Source of the DNA: Isoperla grammatica
Lineage: Eukaryota; Arthropoda; Insecta; Plecoptera; Perlodidae
Direction of reading: 5' to 3'
Length of the DNA: 64,000 nt
Assembly (NCBI GenBank): GCA_945910005.1
Contig: OX246746.1
Location: 32,697,409-32,761,408 of the forward strand
A program made the translations under genes and the position numbers. Below are positions 48,210 through 59,481 of this stretch, piece after piece. The notes beneath the pieces were generated by a model, which made no database searches, had not been told where the DNA came from, and saw only the letters and a program-made list of their open reading frames with translations. Position 1 is the first letter of the stretch; the number at the start of each line of letters is the position of its first letter.

Positions 48210-49659
48210 GATAAAATAAATTATCATTACCACATACCTGTAATTTATATATGTCCGGGAGTTTATAGTGGCAATGCTTTTTCCGCGATATACAATTATG
48301 CCGTAAAAATCCTACTTTTGTTACTGGCTCGTTTGCATTTGGACCCCTCATTTAACGGCAAAGGGTGGAATCACTATAGAAACCACGCACAAATAATGTT
48401 TTCTGTATTATCTTGACAACGGTTCTCAATATTTAATTAGTGAAAAATGTCCTAATCATGGTTTCGTAAGACCTAAAATCTGTATTTAAAATAATAAAAA
48501 TATTTTTACCTTTACGGTTGATATTGGTAATAGAAGTTTATTACAATAAATCACTAAAAATTATTAAAATATCAAATTATTAGGGCTCTATTAAATTAAT
48601 TTAAAGTTTCAAAGACATTTTTAGTTACAAAAAATACAATACAAAGCGTCTTTATTCATCTTCAAATCAGTGTACATAAGCTAAGATAGTGATACTGTTA
48701 AGCCGTATTTGGCTTACAAATAGAAGAATAATACCCACCTAGGGCCGAAACCCTGTGGTATCCGGTAACATTTACAGTTTACCTTTGAAACTTTTAATTC
48801 CAGTTTTAAGGTTTTATAAAACCACAATTCTGGCAATGACCACTTTAAAAAAAAAAATGTTTTTCGTTCTCAATGCGTTCTTAATAATATGTTGATAACA
48901 GACACCAAAAAAAGATAATTTCGCGCGGTTTTTTTATAGTTATCTGACTACCCTTTCGCCAGAATCGTTATTCGTTTACGCCTAGAATTACTTTTTTTCT
49001 TTATATTACATATCAGCTGTAGTACGATATTAAGTTTTGTACATATCGATTTTTGTATACGTTTATTTTGTATAGTATGTGCAAATTCAGTACACCATAT
49101 TATTGGACTTAAAATTATTACGAAATCATAGTTAATTACAACACCCGTTTGTTCAACGGGCATAATAGCACAAGTTGTACAGGTCAAGTTATGATTTCTG
49201 TTATATTTTGCTTATTCTATACGATCTGTCAGTCAACAATCTCAGTTATACTCAATGGTCATTGGTATGTGGAAGACGCGGAATGTGTCTTCAGTGTGGT
49301 AGAATCTTGAAGCATAGTATTTTGATATTTTACGGTTTTGTGCTTAGATGCTTAGGCTAATTTATTTTATGCAATTCACGTCTGAAGTAAATAAGTGATA
49401 TTAATGAAAATGTGCAATTGAAACATCTAGGTGAATTTTTATGGCAATTCACATGAGCATCCTCAAAATCAGTGATAGTTATTTTCGAAAATTAAAGACA
49501 CCTTGACAAACTCCATTAATTAATAAACATGTACTAGTTTAAGTGCCCGTTACTTCTTTACAAAACGGAACTGATGTGTTCTTTAGGACTAATTTAGTAA
49601 ACTTTATACCGATCGAAAGGATTGTAATTGCGGAAGGAGTTCTGCCATTCACACAAGCA
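48210..49659. other. No supported gene
   Basis: AT-rich right flank of the BEL insertion. Short frames (48189-48416, 48948-49187, 49175-49360) have no recognisable domain, and the first overlaps the LTR. Confidence 0.4.
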
Positions 49660-49910
49660 TCCGAATTATTTATTTATTTATTTATGCATTGGCCCCATAC
49701 AGCATATTATGCCATTTAACAGTGACCAGTATAACAACGGATGATAAACAACGATGCATGATGATGAAGAATGGAGGAGGGGAAACCCAGTACCGGCACG
49801 TAGCCTACTCCTGTCGAAAAGTACCAAGGGGACCACCAGCTTTACGTCTCATCCGAAAGGACGGTGTTACTGAAAGTCTTCAATGGGGATTGTTGTGATT
49901 GTTATCAATT
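49660..49910 (-). mobile_element. LINE/SINE 3' end with (AAATA)-type tail
   Basis: On the minus strand: CGGATGAGACGTAAAGC, GGTCCCCTTGGTACTTTTCG, ACAGGAGTAGGCTACGTGCC, CATCATCATGCATCG, ending CATAAATAAATAAATAAAT. This conserved-looking block before a short tandem tail resembles insect non-LTR or SINE 3' ends; the family is not identified. Confidence 0.5.
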
Positions 49911-50524
49911 GGTATTGCATACTTTCCCAAACAAATGTACAAAATAAAATTATACATACAAGCTATAACTTAAGTGCATTCGAATATAATTTTGTTACGG
50001 TATTATGCCACGAAAAATTTTAATACTATAATATAAAGATGTATTAAAAACGGTTCAATGTTCTGTCCGATGTACGTACAGTCGTCCACATGCATAAATC
50101 AAGAGTATGACGGAAACCTTCTCTGCTCTGGCATTTATTCTTTACCTGCCTCTACTCTCACTCCAATCTTCGTCTCATTACCACCACCCGTCCAGGAATT
50201 ACCAGAACAGTTCTTGTTTGAATATAATGTTCCGTATCCCGGCTCAAGCAGTTGGAACGAGAACAATCATGGTTTTTTGGAACATTATTTCAACCGACAT
50301 TTAGGATAATGAAATGATTTTGCTTGCATTATATTACGTTTTATTGAAGACGGAGTAAATTGTACATATATTACACGTAAATGGCACATTGCTATGTTCA
50401 ATAGAGCTTGGTTCTGCTGTAATAGAAGTGGTACAACGGTACGTACTATGCAGCTAAGGCCCAGTAAAACTAACAATAGCATACATTTTGTGCCTTTACT
50501 TGTCCAAAATGTACAAAAAAGGAA
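49911..50524. other. No recognised feature; possible decayed hAT interior
   Basis: Short frames without recognisable domains. It lies directly 5' of the hAT C-terminal fragment and may be its degraded upstream coding region. Confidence 0.3.
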
Positions 50525-50734
50525 GTGTTAAACATCCTTGAATCCAACCTTTACAAACTACCTCAAGAACACTTGTGCGTTCTGGCAACATCTGTTCCAT
50601 CACAACGCTTATTTTCTAAAGCTGGCAACGTTATGACTAAGTCAAGGAACCGTTTGTTGGGAAAGAGGTTGTCCAAACTTCTGTTCCTTGGTTCTGTAGA
50701 TAAATGTATGTGGGGTTCTAGACGTAAAACATAA
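50525..50734 (+). pseudogene. hAT transposase C-terminal dimerisation domain fragment
   Basis: A 69-codon frame containing LPQEHLCVLATSVPSQRLFS, then KAGNVMTKSRNRLL and LSKLLFL, followed by a stop. This is the hAT C-terminal (hATC) signature (LA..yL.ipaTSvpsERlFSkaG..vtkkRnrL), with Q where E is usual. It opens at a GTG with sense codons upstream in frame. The RNase H-like catalytic part was not found, so it is a broken remnant. Confidence 0.85.
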
Positions 50735-51719
50735 TGCATATGCCTACACGGTGTAGTGATTAGTCACAAGTCTACTACAACTAGACAGTGGACGAACAAG
50801 AGATAAGTAGGATGGAATTACATTTTGTTTTGATTTACGACTGAATTGGTAAAATGAAGTAGGCCTACAACAGTATGTTTGTATTTAATCTATGGCACTA
50901 GGGGTTGGTCGGTTTTTAATTGAGTTAAAATACAGTAGGCCTAATGCAACAATGTATTTAATCCATGACACTCGTTGGGCGTGCTTGCTGGTTGCCCATC
51001 CATGGCTACATATTACTATTAGGAATTATTTTGTCCGTGAATTTATTTTCAGATATTGTAGATGGGATTTAAATTCATTATTTGTTTTATAATGACTATA
51101 TAATCATGCATTATTGTTCAAATAAAGGTCTACTTTACTACATGCAACAGTAGGCATGTGTCTAACACATTTTCCCTTATTTATTTACCGTTCCTTGTAG
51201 GGCCCTCTATCCTAATGACCCGATACTATAGTATCCACTAACAAGTTGGCTTGAAACTTAAACAGTGTCAACAAACAGAAAAATGATCGCATGTATATGT
51301 GAATAAATTTTACATTTATGTAGACGTTTTAAAAATGCCAGAAAATGTAATGGCGATATTTCAAGGTATCGACATATTTCTTGCGATATATCGATATATA
51401 TCAGAACACGCAGAAAATATCATGTGATAACGAATATCGATATTTCATTTTGTTTGGACATCCCTATTCGAAAGTATGTCAAACTACAGTAATTCCCCCC
51501 GCACCCCTCCCTCTCGGGGACCATAGTGCTGGTGTATCGTCTCTTTACCAACGTTTTTTTGGGACCCGTTTAGCCATTTATAGGTGGCCAAGGGTCCCGG
51601 GCGAAAATTTGGCTTTCGCCGGTTTGCCTCAATCGAGCGAGCGAGGCTTCACTCAAATTACAAATTACATAATCAGAATTTATTTTAATTATAATAAATT
51701 ATGTATGTATAATGTGTTT
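50735..51719. other. hAT 3' flank; possible right terminus near 51465
   Basis: Nothing coding. Around 51440-51466 the sequence TTTTGTTTGGACATCCCTA reads inverted as TAGGGATGTCCAAAC, a common type of hAT terminus. It is preceded by ATATCGATAT-rich subterminal repeats. No matching left end was seen upstream. Confidence 0.4.
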
Positions 51720-52053
51720 CAGTTAGCCTAACCCCTGGAGGTAATGACCGCACATCGGAAGCCCCGAATGCGGTATCAACTACTTTGGAGCTTTGGATGG
51801 TGGCAATAAGGTACAATTTCCTTTTGCTTGACAATCTCGACCGGACAGTGTCCTTAAGAGAAAAATGATTAGAATACAGATGTGATGGTTTTGTTGCTGA
51901 AGGCAGAACGTTAGGAAAAAGAATGTAATGGCCCGAAGGCAGAAAGAATTTAGAGTGATATAAGTATGAAATTAATAGAAGAGGTTGGGTTTACAACGAC
52001 TAGGAATAAATAGGTAAGTTCAGGAAGGGTCCTGATGGGAATGAATAGAGGTA
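51720..52053 (-). other. Jockey 3' UTR
   Basis: About 330 bp after the ORF2 stop. A/T-rich sequence below 51720 (about 51660-51705) may be the tail. Confidence 0.45.
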
Positions 52054-54846
52054 CTACCTCACCCGTCTTTTCTTGGCAAAGAGGGGAAGGCGAATGTTGC
52101 GGTGGCGTCCACATGCCCGTGGGTTGGGAGGTCTGAATTCAAGGGTGTTTATGCTTGCGACTGGACGGAGATATCTATCATGAGGGTTGGGCATAAAGTC
52201 CAACTGTGACCTCACGAGAGGGTTTGGGTGCCGTGATAAAGAGTTAAAGAATTTAAGGGATCGATCCTGAACCAACTTGTCTACCAAAGGTAGATCCAGA
52301 GAAGTGTGGAGCGGAACGATTGGGGTGTATTTAGGGAGGTGCATCACCACTCGGAGGACAGTATTTTGGAGGCGCTGTAATTTTAGAAAATTAGTATATG
52401 ATGTGGTGCCCCATATGGGAGCGGCATAGAGAAATGTGGGACGGATAACGGTCGTGTAGATCCGAAGACGGTCTTTCTCTGCAATAACTGGAGACCTCAG
52501 TATTGACCGAAGAGCAAACATTTTGTTACGACTCTTTTGCATCACTTTGGTAACATGATGGTTCCAGCTAAGATGGCGGTCTAGAAGTGCACCAAGGTAC
52601 AGATTGGTCTTGGACCATTCGATCGGGACACCGTCCAGAAAGAGGGGAAATTGTTTGAGGGCACGACCAGTGGTAAACATGGTAGCTGAAGTTTTGCCAA
52701 CGTTGAGTTTAAAACGCCATTTGGCATACCATGGAGATATTAAGTCGAGACCAGCTTGGAGGTGTTTTACAGCAAGCTCCGCGGAGCGGGAGGTGGCAGC
52801 AATGGCGTCATCATCTGCAAAGAGATGCACATCAACACCCTTGGGCATTTCTGGCATGTCCGCCGTGTAAATATTAAATAGGGTTGGACTGAGTACTGAT
52901 CCCTGAGGTACTCCTGCGCGTATTTTTCGTGGTGAAGACAGTGACCCCAGCCAGGATGCCCGAAAACTTCTTTTGTGGAGGAATGATTGGAGAAAGTGAA
53001 TGATATGCAGGGGGAATTTGTACCGGGCTAGTTTCAATAACAAGCCAGCATGCCAGACTGAGTCGAAAGCTTTGGCAATGTCGAGGAAAGCAACGGCTGT
53101 GACTTTCTTGTTATTGAAACCATGGGTGATGCGATTTGTGAGACGTAAAAGTTGATGTTCCGTAGAGGTGTTTGCTACGAAACCAAATTGATACTGGGGG
53201 ATAATGGTGTTTTCGGCTAAATGGCGCTTGATGCGTGTTAGGACCAGTGACTCAAGCATTTTTGCCATGACATTGAGAAGGCTGATTGGTCTGTAGCTGG
53301 ACGGGTCTGACGGCGGTTTCCCGGGTTTTAAGATTGAGATGATTTTGGCCATTTTCCAATTTTTTGGGAAATATGACGTAGTGAGGCACCGTTCATAAAT
53401 ATGGAAGAGGACTGCCACAGCTGACCCGGGAAGTTGTCGAATGAGCACCGCTCCTATACCGTCGGGACCAGGGGCTTTACGGGGGTTTAATTTGGAAAAG
53501 ATGGTACGTAGTTCAAAGGGCTGTAAATTGTACTCTGGTGGGGGTTCCGGGCACACAGTTTTCGAAAAGTAGATTTTCATTAACCTATCCAAATCAGGTT
53601 CGCCAGGAACTGGTGGATTTGGGATGAAGGCCATTTCCAGACTGCGCGAGATTGCCTCGGCTTTGTGCGGGCTACTAAGTGCCCAGCCTGCAGGTGTGAG
53701 GATCGGAGGATTGGGTGCTTTCGACTTCTGTAGCGTCTTGGCCATCCGCCAGATGGAGTTGTCGTGGTAAGAGAGAGTTGACAGTTTTGCTTCCCACTGC
53801 GATGACATATGGTCGGCAATATCGCGGTCAAGTGCACGTTGCAGTCTGTCGTATTCGGCCTTGCAGTCTGGCGTTCGGAACGCTTGCCAGCGCCGACGGG
53901 CTCGATTTTTCTGTCGCACACATGCACGAAGGGCAGGTGGTAAAGACAGATGTGTTGAGGGCGACGGTGTGTATTTGGGGATTGCAACATTAGCTGCCTG
54001 ACGGATAAGAGCCGATAGGAAGGAGATCGACGTATCGATAGCTGAAGATGAGTCGAGAAGTGGAAGTGGGAGGGCAGTGAGGCGGTTATGAATATGATTA
54101 CGGAAGCGCTGCCAGTCGGCTTTTCCGTATGAGAACCGGGGGGTAGGTGGTTGGTAATTGATTTTGTTACCAATATTTATGAGGATCGGATTATGGTCGG
54201 ATGTGAGTGCCTGGACTGTCGAAATATCGTAAGATGTGTGGATGTTCCGAATAATGGCAATGTCTAGCACATCAGGAGGGGTAGTGTCCCGATAGTGGTA
54301 GTATGTTGGTTCGACAGGCCCAGTGACATTGAGTCTAAGGTTGGTAGACGTGATGAAACGAAGAAGAGCAAGTCCCCGCGTGTTGTTGACAGCCGAATTC
54401 CAAAGATGGTGTTTGGCATTTAAGTCACCCGCCAGAACAGTCGGCATTTGTGAAGTGAAGAGGGAATTAAAGTCGGTGCCAGTGAAATGTTTATTTGGGG
54501 GCGAGTATGCTGCGATGCATCGCATCGGGCCAGCAGCTGTTTTCACAATTGCGATAGTGGCTTCGACCGCAGAAAGAAGGGGGGTGGGCTCTTGAACGAC
54601 AGCGGCTGTAGAGCGAGAGAGAATGGCAGTACCACCCCCTCTCGTACGTTTAGACGCTGTCAGTCGATCGTTACGGAGAATTTGGAAGCCAGGAATAGAC
54701 CAGTTGTCAGAAGGGAGAAGATGAGTTTCGTTGATGAGAATGATGTCTATGGAAAGTTGATGAACTAGGTGGATGAGTTCTGCCGTTTTGCGACGAACTC
54801 CTCCATTGGCGTTCCACGCCAGTAATTTCAATTCCAGCTTAGCCAT
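52054..54846 (-). CDS. Jockey ORF2: endonuclease and reverse transcriptase, 930 codons
   Basis: Nicks target DNA and reverse-transcribes the element RNA. APE endonuclease (1-~225): N14 in LLAWNANG, E40 in INETHL, D141 and N143 in AGDLNAKHHLW, D195 in DVLDIAI, and SDHNP at 216-220. RT: SSYRPISLLN (517-525), FLDIAKAFD with D589, GVPQGS (645-650) and LFADD (675-679). Then a thumb (FKLNVGKTS, YLGALLD) and a C-terminal region ending at 930. All catalytic residues are present and there are no stops. The ATG overlaps the ORF1 stop by 8 nt (ATGGCTAA), so ORF2 is probably translated by termination-reinitiation. The NARG/AFDSVW style and length fit Jockey; no RNase H domain is seen. Confidence 0.96.
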   Translation of the reverse strand: MAKLELKLLAWNANGGVRRKTAELIHLVHQLSIDIILINETHLLPSDNWSIPGFQILRNDRLTASKRTRGGGTAILSRSTAAVVQEPTPLLSAVEATIAIVKTAAGPMRCIAAYSPPNKHFTGTDFNSLFTSQMPTVLAGDLNAKHHLWNSAVNNTRGLALLRFITSTNLRLNVTGPVEPTYYHYRDTTPPDVLDIAIIRNIHTSYDISTVQALTSDHNPILINIGNKINYQPPTPRFSYGKADWQRFRNHIHNRLTALPLPLLDSSSAIDTSISFLSALIRQAANVAIPKYTPSPSTHLSLPPALRACVRQKNRARRRWQAFRTPDCKAEYDRLQRALDRDIADHMSSQWEAKLSTLSYHDNSIWRMAKTLQKSKAPNPPILTPAGWALSSPHKAEAISRSLEMAFIPNPPVPGEPDLDRLMKIYFSKTVCPEPPPEYNLQPFELRTIFSKLNPRKAPGPDGIGAVLIRQLPGSAVAVLFHIYERCLTTSYFPKNWKMAKIISILKPGKPPSDPSSYRPISLLNVMAKMLESLVLTRIKRHLAENTIIPQYQFGFVANTSTEHQLLRLTNRITHGFNNKKVTAVAFLDIAKAFDSVWHAGLLLKLARYKFPLHIIHFLQSFLHKRSFRASWLGSLSSPRKIRAGVPQGSVLSPTLFNIYTADMPEMPKGVDVHLFADDDAIAATSRSAELAVKHLQAGLDLISPWYAKWRFKLNVGKTSATMFTTGRALKQFPLFLDGVPIEWSKTNLYLGALLDRHLSWNHHVTKVMQKSRNKMFALRSILRSPVIAEKDRLRIYTTVIRPTFLYAAPIWGTTSYTNFLKLQRLQNTVLRVVMHLPKYTPIVPLHTSLDLPLVDKLVQDRSLKFFNSLSRHPNPLVRSQLDFMPNPHDRYLRPVASINTLEFRPPNPRACGRHRNIRLPLFAKKRRVR

Positions 54847-56629
54847 TGTTGGGTGCAGAGATGAGTGTTTTAAGAAGGGTAGCTAGGGTGGAAATGATGG
54901 GGTCGCTGGAATAGGCGATGAGGGCATCGGCTATTTGGCCGATGATGGTCCATGCCGGGTTACGACCTTGGGGAGCAAGTGGAGGCGGCAGCAGTGGAGG
55001 CGGCGGTTGTGAAGGTGGTACATGGCCACGTGGACGCCGTGGGGCGGGAACTGGGCCATGGGGTTGAGAAGACTGTGACGGACTGGTGTGTGGTACATCA
55101 GTTAGGTCAGGTGGAGACTGTTGTGGTGTCGAGGCCTGGACAGCTTGTGCGTACGAGACTAGTGGGGGAAATGCGGCACTGAAGGTGGCTGCGGGGAAGC
55201 TAGCACGCTGTTGTGAAGCTACAGTCGGCGGAGGTGGTTGCTTTTGGCGGCGGTTTGTTACCGGACGGCCTGGCTGGTTTTGGTTGCTCTGTGCTCGGGC
55301 ATCACATGCATCAAGATATGCCTTGCACTTACGGTACGAGGCTGGGTGGGCTTGTTTGCAGTTGACGCAAGTGGCGGGTGAGTCGGGGGATTTGGGGCAA
55401 TGCGCTGACTTGTGGGCCTGGGCGCATTTAAAGCACGCCGGCGGAAGATGGCAGAAGGCCGATGAATGGCCAAATTGTTGGCAATTGAAGCATTGCCGTG
55501 GACCTGATTGGCCACGGTAACGTTCAAATGTCACTTTGTGGTGGCAGATGATGGTGACTGTATGAAGGGGGACGCCGGTGTCAAAGAGAGAGACGGTGGC
55601 AACAAACAAGGGCATGGGTCGACGAGTGGACGGAGAGTCGCCATTATGCAGGATTTGACGGAGGTCAACGATATTGACGCCCTGCTCCGTTAGATCAAGT
55701 TTTATGTCCTCGACTGGCACAGAGGAGGAAAGACCGCGAATTACGAGACGTTTCTGTCTCTGTTCGACGGTCGGGAAAGTGTGAAAGAGGAGTTTATTGC
55801 CCCGTAAATATTGGAAAATCTCGTCATAGGTTTGTCGGAGATTGGGTTTAATGCGGAAGGCTTCCGCTGTGGCCGAGATGGTATATGCCCCTTTGGTGGC
55901 CTTGGCCAATAGGGTGACCAAAGAGGAATAGTTTTCGATGTTGTATAAGAGGATGGGCGGGGGTTTCGAGTCGGAGGGGTGCTGATTGGCAGTCCCAGGG
56001 TTAGCTTGGTCCGAGGAAGTTGCTGGGGGATGCGTAGCTACCGGTTTATGTATTACGGAGCTGGGACTTGCACGTTGTGCATGGAGTTTCGGTGGCCTGG
56101 ATGCGGTAGAGCGGACAGAAGACGCGTCTGAGTCGGGGGAGAGCGAGTGGGTCCGGCGACGTTTCGGACGCACCGTTTTGCTGGTCGAGGGTTGAGACTG
56201 GCATAGCTCCATCTCGCTTTCAGCGCCGGAGTCTATGACCAGGGAGTTGTCGTCGTCCGACATGATGTCGCAGTCGACATCTAGGGCCAGAAACCTATTT
56301 GCGGTGGGCGTTACTGGCCTGTCTGGGACTGGTTGATCGGGTAGTGGAGCTGATGGAGGGACTCCTGCCTCAGTGGAAATAATGGGGAAGGAGTAACGGC
56401 CCTTTCGCGGCTCCTTCACCTTCAGTGGGATCTTAGTCCACACTGGAGGTGGTTCAGGAGTGCGTGGCTTGGACGTGGTAGCTGCCATAAGGGGCGGGAT
56501 TATCGGGGGTAGCATCCCGGTGGAGGTACCAGGTTGAGAATGTTTATAAATTGTAGACCTCTTATGAGGCAAGAATTGGGGAAGACCAGCGGCGGGCGTG
56601 GCCTTCGGGTGAAATGGCGGGAAAACCAT
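54839..56629 (-). CDS. Jockey ORF1: Gag-like RNA-binding protein, 596 codons
   Basis: Nucleic-acid-binding protein that packages element RNA. Residues 1-~220 are proline/serine-rich and low in complexity. A PRE_C2HC-like domain (~225-372) is followed by three zinc knuckles: C380/C383/H388/C393, C399/C402/H406/C411 and C421/C424/H428/C435. The tail is proline/glutamine-rich. This PRE_C2HC plus knuckle order is characteristic of Jockey ORF1. Start at 56629 (MVFPPF) follows the repeat-bearing 5' UTR. Intact; it overlaps ORF2 by 8 nt. Confidence 0.93.
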   Translation of the reverse strand: MVFPPFHPKATPAAGLPQFLPHKRSTIYKHSQPGTSTGMLPPIIPPLMAATTSKPRTPEPPPVWTKIPLKVKEPRKGRYSFPIISTEAGVPPSAPLPDQPVPDRPVTPTANRFLALDVDCDIMSDDDNSLVIDSGAESEMELCQSQPSTSKTVRPKRRRTHSLSPDSDASSVRSTASRPPKLHAQRASPSSVIHKPVATHPPATSSDQANPGTANQHPSDSKPPPILLYNIENYSSLVTLLAKATKGAYTISATAEAFRIKPNLRQTYDEIFQYLRGNKLLFHTFPTVEQRQKRLVIRGLSSSVPVEDIKLDLTEQGVNIVDLRQILHNGDSPSTRRPMPLFVATVSLFDTGVPLHTVTIICHHKVTFERYRGQSGPRQCFNCQQFGHSSAFCHLPPACFKCAQAHKSAHCPKSPDSPATCVNCKQAHPASYRKCKAYLDACDARAQSNQNQPGRPVTNRRQKQPPPPTVASQQRASFPAATFSAAFPPLVSYAQAVQASTPQQSPPDLTDVPHTSPSQSSQPHGPVPAPRRPRGHVPPSQPPPPLLPPPLAPQGRNPAWTIIGQIADALIAYSSDPIISTLATLLKTLISAPNNG

Positions 56630-56696
56630 GGCAAGGATGTGATAGTTTTACTATCTGGGAGGGGAGTGAGGGGGTGAGGAGGGGAGAGGGTTAAAC

Positions 56697-56950
56697 ACCC
56701 GACACCGCCACTAGCGCGGGGGACAGAACCCTTCCGCGGTCGCGTTGGTGAGCGGGATAAGGGAAGGGAGGGAGGGTGTAAGACCCGACACCGTCACTAG
56801 CGCAGGGGACAGAACCCTTCCGCGGTCGCGTTGGTGAGATGGATAAGGGAAGGGAGGGAGGGTGTAAGACCCAGCACCGTCACGATCGCGGGGGAATTTC
56901 CGCAATCGCGTTGGTGGTAAGGGGAGAAAGGGGAAGGGAGGAAGGGAGGA
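56697..56950 (-). repeat. 86-bp tandem repeats in the Jockey 5' UTR, ~3 copies
   Basis: Units start at 56697, 56783 and 56869 (ACCCGACACCG... CCTTCCGCGGTCGCGTTGGT... GGGAAGGGAGGGAGGG). The first two are nearly identical; the third is diverged and shorter. Placed between the element 5' end and ORF1, so they may act as internal promoter units. Frames over them are by-products. Confidence 0.9.
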
Positions 56951-57003
56951 GAAGGATAAGGGAGGAAGGGGAAGAAGTTAAAACTTGAAGGAATAGGACA
57001 CGG

Positions 57004-57543
57004 GGTGATGCCCCTTAATCTTCTGTTCTTCTGCTTATTGGATTCCTGTCTGAGAGTAATCTTGCGTTCGAACCACTCAGAACAGGCGGATCCCAAAGCT
57101 GTTTGGTTAATTGCTCCTCGATATATTGCAATCGAGAGGGCAGTTTATTTGGCAAGAGTCACCGCCTTGTTGATCACGGTAACCCCTACGCCAGGTAAGT
57201 ATGATATGATCATGAGTATCCTCCGGTATCAACTACGAACAAATGTCCCGATTATGTACGATTTGATTCACGGCAATACCAATGGGAGCTAACTTCATTT
57301 ACTAAGCCTAGCCGATTATTTACCAGGATTTTCGAAAATCTCTACATCCAATATTATAGAGATGATAATTCTCCACAATGCAAAAGAAAACAAATCACAA
57401 AATATTAGCCAATTAACTTCCAATAAGTCACAAATATGTAAATCTTTTAAGCGTTGTCGGCCAACCTAGCAAGGAGCTGTTGAGATGTTGTTGATTGTTC
57501 TGCCGCTAGATGGACCGAGCACATATCCTAGGTGGGAGTCGGA
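57004..57543. other. No supported gene
   Basis: Right flank of the Jockey element. A 95-codon frame at 57005-57292 has no recognisable domain. CCGCTAGATGG at about 57503 precedes the next element. Confidence 0.4.
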
Positions 57544-57735
57544 TAAGGCCGGGATGGATGACACTCGACTTCCTTACCGACTACTGCTAGTAGTACTACT
57601 CTTGGCCGCTAGGTTATATACTACATCCTGTTGACTACCTTCGTGCGGGCCGGCGGGGCCGCCGCCATACTGCTTTCATTCTCCATAGTGTTTAGATGTT
57701 ATTGTACGCTAACTATTGTTATTTCTGATTACAGA

Positions 57736-57803
57736 GAGCTCCATCTTCGCTGCGGTGTGATTAGATTGAAAGTATCGTTTACAGAATCGACTGCTCTTAC
57801 TTG
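57736..57803 (+). other. Exon-like segment with splice consensus
   Basis: Preceded by TTTCTGATTACAG and followed by GTAAGTTATTT, with one frame open across ~68 nt (beginning after AG with ELHLRCGVIRL). No domain. It lies within the 3157-bp element, so it could be a captured or relic exon, or chance. Confidence 0.25.
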
Positions 57804-58315
57804 TGGTAAGTTATTTTACACGTATCTTTATTAATAACAGATAATTGTAGGCCTACCTAGGCGTGTGGGCCTATTCTCGGTCCCAATTCAAGATACACGC
57901 CGGCAAAATGAGAACTAAAAGGAACTATTTCTTATTGTTGGAGACTTATGCTGTCAATCATCCCCTTTATTTGGCAAACCACTTAGCTTCTAACATAGTA
58001 AAGACAGCTCCAAACCACACGGACCGTCGAAGCAAGAGATAATTATGTACAACCCTTAGAAAAGGGATAGAATCCTGAGCCCCCGTCTTCCTATTGTCAA
58101 GTGGGTGTTTTTCTTATTTGAATAGATATTATTGGTGGTCACTTTTTTTAAAAACTGTGCATCCTTCCTGGTGACAAGTTTGACGTTTACAACCTTGCAC
58201 AGTGAGCGGGAAATAATCCGCCCTTTGAGGAGTCCTCTTTACCGGCGTGTATCTTGGATAGGGACCGAGTTTAGGCCCCATCTCGGCCTTCTAGGTTATG
58301 TGTGTAGGCCCTAGG

Positions 58316-58590
58316 CCATATCTTTACATGACTACTACACCTAGGGACGTTTTAGCCTTATTAATTACGTGTTATTGTGCTACGTTGACCTGTGTAAGCG
58401 TAGGCTAGGCCTGAATGCACCCCATCTCGGCCGTCCACGTTGGCGTGTAGGGCATAGGGCCTAGGCCTACCCTACCTCTAGGGCCTAGGCCTAGGCTACC
58501 TTAGCCTAGGCAGGCCATATCTTTACATGACTTCTACACCTAGGGACGTTTTAACCTTATTAATTACGTGTTATTGTGCTACGTTGACCG
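58316..58590. repeat. Direct duplication, two ~80-bp copies
   Basis: CCATATCTTTACATGACT... GGGACGTTTTA... GTGCTACGTTGACC occurs at 58316-58395 and 58510-58590. Between lie dense TAGGCCTAGGCC palindromes. Confidence 0.85.
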
Positions 58591-59481
58591 GCCAGGCGCT
58601 AACTATGATACGTGATACATTTCTGGCAACATGAACGGCATAATACAATGCTAATATGAATACAGAGTCAATTGTCCAAAAATACTTTGAACAATTATTG
58701 TCTGCAAATACCTGTATATTATGCTATCATCATGTTATAACAGATTACAGATTAAAAATACCATTGATAATTAGTGAGACATTAATTTCTACGTCGCTGA
58801 ATACGTTAAAATCGACCCTTCAAAGCTTTAAAACAATTCCGGTAATGATCGTACTTGAATTTCGCGTCAAAACAAAGCGCTCTCATTGGTTCGTATGCTG
58901 TTACCCAGCGTGTCAGCCAATTACAGCGTGGCGGGATTTCAAAGCAGGGGGTCACGCTCACAAGACAGAATATTTCGGTATTTCGTACGGGACGTCTCAG
59001 AACGTTTCTAGGGTTCGTTGTTATGTTATTGAATGAATGTATGACATAAATTTCGGTCAAAACATGCGTTAATAACATGTTATACGGACGTAGTGTCAAG
59101 TATTTCCATGTGTCTACCTTGTTTAACAACATTTGTAACTAGTTTAAGTAGTCATCAATCTTAGTCGAAGGGGGTGTTGACATATCATTCGGACAATACA
59201 GCTATAATGTCAAGTATTTACATTATCATTATTATTGTATAACAGACATTATTATAGTAGCCTATATCCTAAGAAAAACATAACGCCTACGGGTTACAAG
59301 ATACATTGGTTGGCTATTGTCGATCATTGTACACGCGAGATAACTATAAATGCTCCAGCAATGGGACAATATTATGAGACAACTCTGTATTACCTACTTG
59401 TTTTGAATTTGTCCGCTTATCGTATTCTCGTAATGGTATCACAACACGAAACAATTTTGTATAGGACAAAAACATAACCTA

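Larger units (their letters stand above)
51720..57003 (-). mobile_element. Jockey-clade non-LTR retrotransposon, apparently complete
   Basis: 5' UTR with repeats, an intact Gag-like ORF1, an overlapping intact EN-RT ORF2, and a ~330-bp 3' UTR. Outer borders are approximate: I could not find a clear poly(A) or target duplication at the left end. Codon integrity of both ORFs suggests recent insertion. Confidence 0.9.

Noticed and set aside
53580..54173. 197-codon minus-strand ORF
   Set aside because: Shadow of the Jockey ORF2 in another frame, without domains.
58656..59036. 126-codon ORF inside the 3.16-kb element as its transposase
   Set aside because: No DDE, Myb or helix-turn-helix pattern, and a competing minus-strand frame overlaps it.
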